Assembly: GCA_963520375.1 (NCBI GenBank)
Contig: CAUQQF010000038.1
Span: 1 to 5,983, forward strand
Length of the DNA stretch: 5,983 nucleotides
DNA from: JABCPE02 sp963520375
Lineage (GTDB): Bacteria > Bacteroidota > Bacteroidia > Flavobacteriales > Weeksellaceae
Reading direction: 5' to 3'
Under the pieces are notes generated by a model. That model was not told the origin of the DNA. It searched no databases and saw only the letters and a list, made by a program, of their open reading frames with translations. The translations under genes were made by a program, and so were the position numbers. Below, piece by piece: positions 1 through 5,239 of the stretch (positions are counted from its first letter, which is position 1; each line of letters opens with the position of its first letter).

Positions 1-231
1 CAAAAAGTCCGTGAAGCTATGAAATCCAGTGAATCGCACAAAATGAATGATAGAGAGCAGGTTGATGAATTTACCATAGGAGGAAAAGAGGAAGGAAAAC
101 AAGGTAGAAGCTATGACACAAAGAAAAAGAAAGTTCTTTGTGCAATGGAACTTACTGACCGAGGCAAAGTAAAGCGCTTTTACGCACTAAAAATACCTGA
201 TTTTTCCTCAAAAAAACAGCTAATATTATGA
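1..231 (+). pseudogene. IS1595-family (ISXO2-like) transposase fragment, truncated at both visible ends
   Basis: The frame is open from base 1 (first codons read Q-K-V-R-E-A before the Met at 19), so the gene starts left of the window. The 76 visible residues resemble the beginning of the ISXO2-like DDE transposase domain: a VREAMKSS lead-in, VDEF (its Asp, codon 64-66, would be the first catalytic acid), then GGKEEGKQGRSYD, a KKKK run, and GKVKRFYALKIPDFS. In family members the domain continues well past this with the second Asp and the last acidic/polar catalytic residue. Here the similarity stops at about base 205-212, and a short unrelated tail (K-Q-L-I-L) ends at a TGA overlapping the next gene's ATG. 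Neither other frame resumes transposase sequence, so this looks like a deletion rather than a frameshift. The product would lack most of the catalytic core and should be inactive. The family call is from recalled motifs. Confidence 0.8.
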
Positions 232-1094
232 AACTATATCCTATTCAATGCGGAAAATTTAAATTGGATGGCGGGGCTATGTTCGGCGTAGTTCCAAAAT
301 CCATTTGGCAAAAAACCAATCCTGCTGATGAAAAAAACTTGGTCGAACTGGGGACTCGCTCCCTGCTGATAGAGGACGGAAAAAAACTGATTTTGGTGGA
401 CTGCGGACTGGGGAACAAGCAGAATGAAAAATTTTTCGGGCATTATTCTCTTTTTGGGGATGATAGTTTGGATAAAGGTCTGGCTAAATATGGTTTTGTG
501 AGAGAAGACATTACGGATGTGTTTCTTACCCACCTGCATTTTGACCACTGCGGAGGAGCTGTGGAATGGAATGACAGCCGTACAGGATACCAGCCAGCCT
601 TCAAAAATGCTGAATTTTGGACTAATAAAAACCACTGGGAATGGGCTACAAATCCCAATCCTCGCGAAAAACCAAGTTTCCTGAAAGAAAATATTTTCCC
701 ACTAGAAGAAAGTGGTCAGCTCAGATTTTTAGACCTGCCTAAAACTGGGAATTACGGCTTTGCTCCAGACCTGAAAATGGATGTGATTTTCGTAGATGGA
801 CACACGGAAAAACAGATGCTTCCTGTACTAAAATACCAAGACAAAACCATCATCTACGCGGCGGATTTAGTGCCTACGGCAGGGCATGTTCCACTTATCT
901 ATGTTCCAAGTTATGATGTTCGTCCGCTGATAACTTTGGAGGAAAAAGAAAAATTCCTAAAACAATGCGTGGACAATGAATATCTGCTGTTTTTCGAGCA
1001 TGATGCAGTGAACGAACTTGCATCACTTAAAATGACAGAAAAAGGAGTCCGAATCGATGAGACTTTCAGCTTTAATGATGTTTTTGGATATTAG
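228..1094 (+). CDS. MBL-fold (metallo-beta-lactamase superfamily) metallo-hydrolase
   Basis: This is a probable cytoplasmic di-zinc hydrolase of 288 residues with no signal peptide. The zinc-ligand set appears complete: H-L-H-F-D-H at residues 102-107 (H102, H104, D106, H107), H192 in VDGHTEKQ, D213 in AADLVPTAGH and H258 in FFEHDA. That order (HxHxDH, H, D, H) is shared with AHL-lactonase-like and other MBL hydrolases, but the substrate cannot be read from the sequence. The start at 228 is preferred because MKLYPIQCGKFKLDGGAMFG matches the usual N-terminus of flavobacterial relatives as I recall them. The ATG overlaps the TGA of the transposase remnant (ATGA), and no TAnnTTTG promoter was seen in the 227 bases upstream. 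The IS event may therefore have replaced its native upstream region. A YcxB-like gene follows after 5 nt. The fold assignment is firm and the specific function unknown. Confidence 0.93.
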   Translation: MKLYPIQCGKFKLDGGAMFGVVPKSIWQKTNPADEKNLVELGTRSLLIEDGKKLILVDCGLGNKQNEKFFGHYSLFGDDSLDKGLAKYGFVREDITDVFLTHLHFDHCGGAVEWNDSRTGYQPAFKNAEFWTNKNHWEWATNPNPREKPSFLKENIFPLEESGQLRFLDLPKTGNYGFAPDLKMDVIFVDGHTEKQMLPVLKYQDKTIIYAADLVPTAGHVPLIYVPSYDVRPLITLEEKEKFLKQCVDNEYLLFFEHDAVNELASLKMTEKGVRIDETFSFNDVFGY

Positions 1095-1099
1095 GAAAA

Positions 1100-1645
1100 A
1101 TGAAACTCAATTATCAGCTTACAGAAGAGGATTATCTGCAATTTTGCTTATTTGCAGCAAGTCAAAATTTGACTTTGAGAGATGCTAAAAGAAGAACATT
1201 ATTTCTATTGATTTTAATTTTTTCTTTAGGTTCTGTTTGGATATATTTTAGACTCGATTCTCTGTTTTTCATTACTTTTTCTGCCACAGGAATATTGTAT
1301 TGTATTTTTTATTATTTCTATGGATACAGAAGCGTTTTTAAGAGGGCGTATAAAAAGAATGTCAAGCGTCTTTTCAAAGAAAAAATAGGAATGGAATTTA
1401 GCGTTGTTTCTGATAATGAACTAATTACAATTTTATCTAACCAGACAAAATTAGAAATCAACCTCACCAATGTAGATTTCATAGAGGAAATAGCAGATTA
1501 TTATTTCATTAAACTAAAAACCTCCGATAGAATTATCATTCCAAAAAGAATTTTTAAAAATGGTACAAATTCTGAAGCTTCATTGAGAAACTTTGCAAAA
1601 CAGAACAATATCACTATAAAACAACTATTAGATTGGAAATTTTAA
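1100..1645 (+). CDS. YcxB-like two-TM membrane protein, function unknown
   Basis: The product has 181 residues: a cytoplasmic-looking N-terminal stretch (1-30, with DAKRR just before the membrane), two hydrophobic segments at about 33-50 and 54-74, then a basic stretch (RSVFKRAYKKNVKRLFKEK, about 77-95) and a beta-rich soluble C-terminal domain. This arrangement, with a C-terminal part like FSVVSDNELITIL...NVDFIEEIADYYFIKL, matches YcxB-like (PF14317-type) proteins, whose role is not established. A GGAAAA sequence overlaps the stop of the hydrolase gene 5 nt upstream, so translation may be coupled. The gene is visibly more AT-rich than its neighbour: 1201-1260 is about 23% G+C against 57% for 541-600 in the hydrolase. 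Much of this reflects Phe/Ile/Leu/Lys codons of membrane segments. The membrane topology is fairly safe; the family name is less so. Confidence 0.75.
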   Translation: MKLNYQLTEEDYLQFCLFAASQNLTLRDAKRRTLFLLILIFSLGSVWIYFRLDSLFFITFSATGILYCIFYYFYGYRSVFKRAYKKNVKRLFKEKIGMEFSVVSDNELITILSNQTKLEINLTNVDFIEEIADYYFIKLKTSDRIIIPKRIFKNGTNSEASLRNFAKQNNITIKQLLDWKF

Positions 1646-1681
1646 TGAATTTTACTTCATAATTATCATTAAAACTAAAAA

Positions 1682-2275
1682 ATGAGCCAAAAAACGAAAA
1701 TCATAGGACTCACAGGCGGCATAGGCTCTGGAAAGACCACTGCGGCGAAGTTTCTAGAGAAATTGGGTTTTCCTGTTTATTATTCTGACATCAGAGCAAA
1801 AGAAATCGTAAACGATGATAAAACCCTGAAAAAGAACATTATAGAACTTTTAGGAAGTGAGGCGTATGATGCTGAGGGAAACTACAACAGAAAATGGGTA
1901 GCAGAGCAGATTTTCAATAATGATGAAAAAAGACAAGCACTCAACTCCATCATACATCCCGCTGTAAAAGAGGATTTTGAAAAATGGACAGCCGCCCAAC
2001 AGAAAAAAATAGCTTTCAAGGAAACGGCTCTTTTATTTGAGCTAAATTTAGATAAAGAATGCTACAAATCCCTGCTTATAACCGCTGATGAAAATATCAG
2101 AATAAAAAGAGTAATGCAGAGAGATGAAAAAACCGAAAGCGAAATAAAAAAAATAATAGAAAAACAAATGCCCGAATCCGAAAAACAAAAACGAGCTGAT
2201 TTTGTGGTTTTTAATAATGGAAATGAAGAGGATTTAAAGGCTGATTTAGAAAAAATTTTAGAAAAATTAAATTAA
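1682..2275 (+). CDS. coaE: dephospho-CoA kinase
   Basis: CoaE catalyses the last step of coenzyme A synthesis, ATP-dependent phosphorylation of the ribose 3'-hydroxyl of dephospho-CoA in the cytoplasm. The 197 residues match the usual length of about 200. A P-loop, GLTGGIGSGKTT (9-20), starts the protein. DIRAKEIV (36-43) corresponds to the substrate-binding DxxA region, IHPAV lies at 91-95, ETALLFE (114-120) replaces the common PLLFE, RVMQRD (143-148) is the lid-type arginine motif, and QMPESEKQKRADFVV (162-176) with NNG (178-180) is the typical end. The start at 1682 puts the P-loop at its normal distance from Met. The leader is A-rich (AAAACTAAAA) with no Shine-Dalgarno. The gene lies 36 nt after the YcxB-like gene and 5 nt before the thioesterase. 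An 8-A run at 2146-2153 is in frame and not disruptive. Confidence 0.96.
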   Translation: MSQKTKIIGLTGGIGSGKTTAAKFLEKLGFPVYYSDIRAKEIVNDDKTLKKNIIELLGSEAYDAEGNYNRKWVAEQIFNNDEKRQALNSIIHPAVKEDFEKWTAAQQKKIAFKETALLFELNLDKECYKSLLITADENIRIKRVMQRDEKTESEIKKIIEKQMPESEKQKRADFVVFNNGNEEDLKADLEKILEKLN

Positions 2276-2280
2276 AAAAA

Positions 2281-2673
2281 ATGAATTATCATACTAGAAA
2301 ATGGGTAAAACCAGAGGATTTGAACCCAAATCACTCACTTTTTGGAGGAAGACTTTTAGAATGGATAGATGAAGAGGCTGCCCTATACGCCATCATGCAG
2401 CTGGAAAACCCGAGAGTAGTCACCAAATCAATGTCCGAAATCAACTTCGTGAGTTCGGCTAAACAAGGCGACATCATCGAAATAGGCATCCAAGCTATAA
2501 AATTTGGGAACAGCTCACTGACTTTGTCTTGTAAAGTGAGAAATACCATGACCTGCCAAACCATCATCACCATTGATAAAATAGTCATGGTAGCTCTGGA
2601 TGAAAGAGGACACCCTACGCGACACGGCAAAACCCAAGAAAATAATGATGAAAAATGCAATGTGAATTTTTAG
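2281..2673 (+). CDS. hotdog-fold acyl-CoA thioesterase (YciA/BFIT-like)
   Basis: This single-hotdog cytoplasmic thioesterase of 130 residues probably hydrolyses acyl-CoA to free CoA and fatty acid. NPNHSLFGGRLLEWIDEEAA (15-34) is the family's signature. D30 aligns with the catalytic Asp of YciA-type enzymes (the Asp of the segment after the FGG motif). SEINFVSSAKQGDIIEIG (52-69) forms the second conserved block, and IITIDKIVMVALDERGHPTRHG (95-116) the last strand and loop. The chain length is one hotdog domain, so the active enzyme should be an oligomer. It starts 5 nt after coaE with only A residues between, which suggests co-transcription and fits a shared CoA theme. Acyl chain specificity cannot be inferred. 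The C-terminal tail (ENNDEKCNVNF) is not family-conserved in my recollection. Confidence 0.92.
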   Translation: MNYHTRKWVKPEDLNPNHSLFGGRLLEWIDEEAALYAIMQLENPRVVTKSMSEINFVSSAKQGDIIEIGIQAIKFGNSSLTLSCKVRNTMTCQTIITIDKIVMVALDERGHPTRHGKTQENNDEKCNVNF

Positions 2674-2688
2674 TTCATGGCATAGTTT

Positions 2689-2696
2689 TAGATTTG
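2689..2696 (+). promoter_or_regulatory. possible Bacteroidetes -7 element for the small secreted protein gene
   Basis: TAGATTTG fits the TAnnTTTG -7 consensus and lies 31 nt before the ATG at 2728, which would give a leader of about 25 nt. No good TTTG/TTG box is present 18-22 nt upstream (AATT sits at the expected place), so the site is only half supported. It is plausible because the 54-nt gap after the thioesterase gene separates unrelated functions, but no terminator was seen between them. Confidence 0.35.
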
Positions 2697-2727
2697 AAAA
2701 CCTTTAAATACAATAAATTACTTAATT

Positions 2728-2976
2728 ATGAAAAATTTAGTTACATTACTGCTTTTGGTGTTTAGTTTCACTTTGGGAACAGCACAAAGCAAAGCTTCGC
2801 ACGGTCAAGGAGTAAAAAAAGAGACTAAAAAGAAACACCATTCCAAACAAAAAAATACCTACTCCCATTCTTCTCAAAAACTAAAAAAAGATGGAACACC
2901 TGACAGAAGATACAAAGCCAATAAAAAGCTGAAAAAAGACGGAACACCTGATAAAAGGTATAAAGAAAATAAGTAA
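2728..2976 (+). CDS. small secreted, highly basic protein with two C-terminal 16-residue repeats
   Basis: The product has 82 residues. Residues 1-19 form a clear Sec signal peptide (MKN, a Leu/Val/Phe core, then G-T-A before Q20-S), with probable cleavage after A19 and no lipobox cysteine. The mature part (about 63 residues) is rich in Lys, His and Ser, has no Cys, and is strongly positive. Its C-terminus is two back-to-back copies of a KLKKDGTPDxRYKxNK unit (51-66 and 67-82), the second ending exactly at the stop. DGTPD-RYK units of this kind recur, as I recall, in uncharacterised Bacteroidetes proteins; no function is known to me. A weak -7 element lies upstream, and a hairpin terminator begins inside the last codons, so it may be a single-gene unit. 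A charge-driven interaction with nucleic acid, polysaccharide or the cell surface is speculation. Signal peptide and repeats support a real gene. Confidence 0.82.
   Translation: MKNLVTLLLLVFSFTLGTAQSKASHGQGVKKETKKKHHSKQKNTYSHSSQKLKKDGTPDRRYKANKKLKKDGTPDKRYKENK
2878..2973 (+). repeat. two tandem 48-nt coding repeats (16 codons each)
   Basis: Unit 1 is 2878-2925 and unit 2 is 2926-2973, in frame and without spacer. At protein level they differ at two positions (R60/K76 and A64/E80). At DNA level there are seven further synonymous codon differences (K, L, D, D, R, Y, K). Protein similarity therefore exceeds DNA similarity, which argues for an old duplication kept by selection rather than a recent slippage product. 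Confidence 0.9.
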
Positions 2977-3001
2977 GTTGTCTCAGACAGCTTACTTTTT
3001 T
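2971..3001 (+). terminator. rho-independent terminator of the small secreted protein gene
   Basis: AAGTAAGTTGTC (2971-2982) pairs with GACAGCTTACTT (2986-2997): 12 pairs with one T-G wobble, around a TCA loop, followed by a T-run to 3001. The last sense codon and the TAA (2974-2976) lie in the left arm of the stem, so coding and termination signals overlap. Confidence 0.88.
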
Positions 3002-3021
3002 GTACAATAATTATGTTTGTG

Positions 3022-3053
3022 ATTGTTTAGCGTAGTTATATTTTTTATCTTTG
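3022..3053 (+). promoter_or_regulatory. Bacteroidetes-type promoter for phnA-yceI
   Basis: The -7 element TATCTTTG (3046-3053) matches TAnnTTTG exactly, and ATTG (3022-3025) stands as the -33 box with 20 nt between. Transcription should begin near 3058-3062, giving a leader of about 20 nt before the phnA ATG at 3082. It follows directly after a terminator, as expected for a new unit. Confidence 0.75.
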
Positions 3054-3081
3054 CAGTCAATTTTTAAAACGAATAAATATA

Positions 3082-3420
3082 ATGAGTGATACTATTATCT
3101 GCCCTGCTTGTGGTTCTGAATTTACTTATGAAAATGGTGATTTGATGGCATGTTCTCAGTGCTTTCATGAATGGAACCCAGCGGAAGAATCCGCTAATAG
3201 TGGTGATAAAATCCTAGATGCCAATGGAAACGAGCTCCAAAATGGCGACACTGTAGTAATCGTAAAAGACCTTCCTGTAAAAGGTGCTCCTAAACCTATA
3301 AAAGCAGGAACAAAAGTAAAAAATATCCGTTTAAATTTTGACAGCGACCACAATATCGACTGCAAAGTAGATGGTTTTGGAGCAATGGGACTAAAATCTG
3401 AATTTGTGAAGAAAGCATAA
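3082..3420 (+). CDS. phnA: PhnA/YjdM-family zinc-ribbon protein
   Basis: The 112 residues match the family length (about 111-113) and layout. The N-terminal zinc ribbon has C7-x2-C10 and C24-x2-C27 (ICPACGSEF and MACSQCFHEW). The C-terminal SH3-like PhnA domain spans about 44-112, with DANGNELQNGDTVVIVKDLP, KGAPKPIKAGTKVKNIRL and DCKVDGFGAMGLKSEFVKK. The E. coli homologue was named phnA for its map position near the phosphonate genes and later renamed yjdM. It is not phosphonoacetate hydrolase, and a phosphonate role is not demonstrated by sequence. No phn genes are in this window. The start follows a good promoter with an A/T leader lacking Shine-Dalgarno. Only one base separates its stop from the YceI-domain lipoprotein gene, so the two are almost certainly co-transcribed. 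Confidence 0.95.
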   Translation: MSDTIICPACGSEFTYENGDLMACSQCFHEWNPAEESANSGDKILDANGNELQNGDTVVIVKDLPVKGAPKPIKAGTKVKNIRLNFDSDHNIDCKVDGFGAMGLKSEFVKKA

Positions 3421-3421
3421 A

Positions 3422-4075
3422 ATGAAAAAATATTTAGTTTACTTTCTATGCATCGCCTTGGCGGGAACTATTGTTTCTTGTAAAAATGAAAAAGAGACAG
3501 TAAAAAACGAGCCCGTAAAAGAAGAGTCAGTTGCTAATTCTCAAACCTTTACAATAAATAAAGAACAAAGTAACATCGACTGGAAAGGTTACAAAATCTT
3601 TAAATCTGAAAGCACGAGCCACTTTGGGACGATGGCTTTTTCGGAAGGAGATATCAATGTAAAGGACGGGAAATTGGTTTCTGGAAAATTGGTAATTGAT
3701 ACCAAATCCATCACATCCACAGATATAGAGGATAAAGAACTTGCTACAAAGCTTGACAATCACCTCAAAAACTCTGATTTCTTTGATGTAGAGCAGTTTC
3801 CTACGGCTACATTTGAAATCACAAAAGTAACTCCCTCAGAACACGGAGATTACAACTCCGTTATTGAAGGAAATATGACCATCAAAGGAATTACAAAGGC
3901 TGTGAGTTTTAACGCCAATGTAAAAGTTGATACCGAACAGGTCAGCATATACACTGAGCCTACGGATATAGACAGAACGGAATTCGGAGTGAAATTCCAG
4001 CTGCCAATAAAAGATGGCATTATAAAAAATGAATTCACTCTACAAGTTGCTATAAAAGCTTTCAATAAAAAATAA
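3422..4075 (+). CDS. YceI-domain lipoprotein
   Basis: The 217 residues begin with a lipoprotein signal: MKK, a hydrophobic core, then lipobox I17-V18-S19-C20 (Cys codon 3479-3481). A charged linker rich in Lys, Glu and Asn spans about 21-40. The YceI lipocalin-like beta-barrel domain spans about 42-215, with FTINKEQSNIDWKGYKI, HFGTMAFSEGDINVKDGKL, HLKNSDFFDVEQFPTATFEI, EGNMTIKGITKAVSF and the late DRTEFGVKF element. YceI proteins bind amphiphilic or isoprenoid-like ligands in a hydrophobic pocket; the ligand here is unknown. The protein is probably anchored to the periplasmic or outer-membrane leaflet. KNEKE after the Cys is acidic-containing but not a clear match to the surface-export signals I know, so sidedness is undecided. 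It lies 1 nt after phnA, relies on that promoter, and is closed by a hairpin terminator. Confidence 0.94.
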   Translation: MKKYLVYFLCIALAGTIVSCKNEKETVKNEPVKEESVANSQTFTINKEQSNIDWKGYKIFKSESTSHFGTMAFSEGDINVKDGKLVSGKLVIDTKSITSTDIEDKELATKLDNHLKNSDFFDVEQFPTATFEITKVTPSEHGDYNSVIEGNMTIKGITKAVSFNANVKVDTEQVSIYTEPTDIDRTEFGVKFQLPIKDGIIKNEFTLQVAIKAFNKK

Positions 4076-4105
4076 TTTTTTCATTTTTTTAATTTTATAT
4101 GTTAG

Positions 4106-4137
4106 CCTGTCTATATTATTAGACAGGTTTTTATTTT
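4106..4137 (+). terminator. rho-independent terminator of phnA-yceI
   Basis: CCTGTCTA (4106-4113) and TAGACAGG (4120-4127) form a perfect 8-bp stem around a 6-nt TATTAT loop, followed by a T-rich run from 4128. It lies 30 nt after the yceI stop and upstream of the pheS promoter, so it ends the yceI transcript and is not a pheS attenuator. Confidence 0.88.
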
Positions 4138-4166
4138 GTTTAAAAACTAAAAAAATTGTATTTTTG
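4135..4166 (+). promoter_or_regulatory. Bacteroidetes-type promoter for pheS
   Basis: TTTG (4135-4138), a 20-nt spacer and TATTTTTG (4159-4166) match the TTTG/TAnnTTTG consensus fully. The -33 box lies in the T-tract of the preceding terminator. Transcription should start near 4171-4174, leaving a leader of under 20 nt before the ATG at 4190. That is too short for a riboswitch or an attenuating leader peptide. Confidence 0.8.
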
Positions 4167-4189
4167 TCAACCTAAATAAAAAACAGAAA

Positions 4190-5203
4190 ATGCTAACAAA
4201 AATAGATGAACTTTTAAATGAAGTCCAAAAATTTCATTCTCAGAAAAAGGAAGAAATTGAACAATTCAGAATCAAATTTAATGGAAAAAAAGGGATTTTG
4301 AATGATTTATTTGAACAGTTCAAATCTGTATCCAATGACCAAAAAAAAGAATATGGTCAGAAAATAAACTTACTGAAACAAAGCATCTCTGCTAAACTAG
4401 AAGAGCTGACACAGAGCAGTTCTTCACAAAATGTAGCTGCCGAAAAGGAAGACCTTACCAGACCTGGATTTCCTTTGGAATTAGGGTCTAGACACCCTAT
4501 CAATTTGGTAAAAAATAGAATCACAGATATTTTTAAATCTATCGGTTTTGCAGTGGCTGACGGGCCAGAGATAGAAGATGACTGGCATAACTTTACCGCG
4601 CTGAACCTCCCTGAATATCACCCAGCAAGGGATATGCAGGATACTTTTTTCATCGAGACAAATCCTGATGTTCTGCTAAGAACTCACACTTCTTCTGTGC
4701 AAATCAGATATATGGAACAAAATGAACCGCCTATCCGTATTCTTTCGCCTGGGCGAGTTTTCAGAAACGAGGCTGTTTCTTCTCGTTCTCATTGTATTTT
4801 CCACCAGATAGAGGGACTTTATATCGATGAAAATGTGAGTTTTGCGGACTTGAAACAAACCATTCAGTTTTTCACAACGGAACTTTTCGGAAAGTCAAAA
4901 ATCAGAATGCGTCCTTCTTATTTCCCTTTCACAGAGCCAAGTGCAGAGGTGGATGTATATTGGGGGCTAAATTCTGAAACAGACTACAGAATCACGAAAG
5001 GAACAGGCTGGCTGGAAATCATGGGCTGTGGTATGGTAGATCCTGCCGTTCTCAAAAATGTGAACATAGACCCTGATAAATACAGCGGATATGCTTTTGG
5101 TATGGGAATAGAGCGAATCGTGATGCTTCTTTACCAAATGTCAGATATTCGTATGTTCTTTGAGAATGATATCAGAACTTTGGAACAATTTAAATCTCTA
5201 TAA
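4190..5203 (+). CDS. pheS: phenylalanine--tRNA ligase alpha subunit
   Basis: PheS is the catalytic class II subunit of the cytoplasmic alpha2-beta2 enzyme that charges tRNA-Phe. The 337 residues fit the bacterial family. Residues 1-75 form the charged helical coiled-coil arm that contacts tRNA. The catalytic domain follows: GSRHPIN (99-105, motif 1 region), LRTHTSSVQIR (163-173), GRVFRNEA (188-195) with FHQIEGLYID (204-213) as motif 2, RPSYFPFTEPSAEVDV (241-256), LEIMGCGMVDP (275-285), and GYAFGMGIERIVML (300-313) as motif 3 with its arginine R309. A302, in the segment that sets amino-acid pocket size in E. coli (its A294), is the usual alanine. A dedicated promoter precedes it. pheT is not adjacent: the next gene, deoC, is convergent, so pheT must be elsewhere, as is usual in flavobacteria to my knowledge. 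Confidence 0.98.
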   Translation: MLTKIDELLNEVQKFHSQKKEEIEQFRIKFNGKKGILNDLFEQFKSVSNDQKKEYGQKINLLKQSISAKLEELTQSSSSQNVAAEKEDLTRPGFPLELGSRHPINLVKNRITDIFKSIGFAVADGPEIEDDWHNFTALNLPEYHPARDMQDTFFIETNPDVLLRTHTSSVQIRYMEQNEPPIRILSPGRVFRNEAVSSRSHCIFHQIEGLYIDENVSFADLKQTIQFFTTELFGKSKIRMRPSYFPFTEPSAEVDVYWGLNSETDYRITKGTGWLEIMGCGMVDPAVLKNVNIDPDKYSGYAFGMGIERIVMLLYQMSDIRMFFENDIRTLEQFKSL

Positions 5204-5207
5204 AAAG

Positions 5208-5235
5208 AAAGTCAGGACAAAATCCTGACTTTTTT
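5208..5235. terminator. bidirectional terminator shared by pheS and deoC
   Basis: GTCAGGA (5211-5217) pairs with TCCTGAC (5223-5229) around a CAAAA loop. Flanking A residues (5208-5210) pair with T residues (5230-5232), extending the stem. T-runs lie on both exits: 5230-5235 on the + strand, and the A-run 5202-5206 plus 5208-5210 read as T on the minus strand. It fills the 36-nt gap between two convergent stop codons. Confidence 0.88.
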
Positions 5236-5239
5236 ATTT

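Noticed and set aside
205..231. A simple frameshift in the A-run of the transposase that would restore a full-length gene
   Set aside because: Neither alternative frame continues with transposase sequence. One stops at once and the other runs into the hydrolase gene.
234..658. Minus-strand open frames opposite the MBL hydrolase gene
   Set aside because: They lie wholly inside a well-conserved gene with complete metal ligands, and their translations show no recognisable domain.
2146..2153. Runs of 8 A in coaE (2146-2153) and pheS (4341-4348) as frameshifting or phase-variation sites
   Set aside because: Both genes are intact in frame and essential, and such runs are expected from Lys codons in AT-rich genomes.
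2331..3007. Minus-strand open frames opposite the thioesterase and the small secreted gene
   Set aside because: They are antisense to supported genes, have no start-region signals and show no family resemblance. The second runs through the terminator hairpin.
3082..3420. Phosphonate catabolism locus
   Set aside because: The PhnA/YjdM name is historical. No C-P lyase, phosphonatase or phosphonate transporter gene is visible here.
4106..4137. Attenuator or T-box-like leader regulating pheS
   Set aside because: The hairpin is upstream of the pheS promoter, so it is not part of the pheS transcript.
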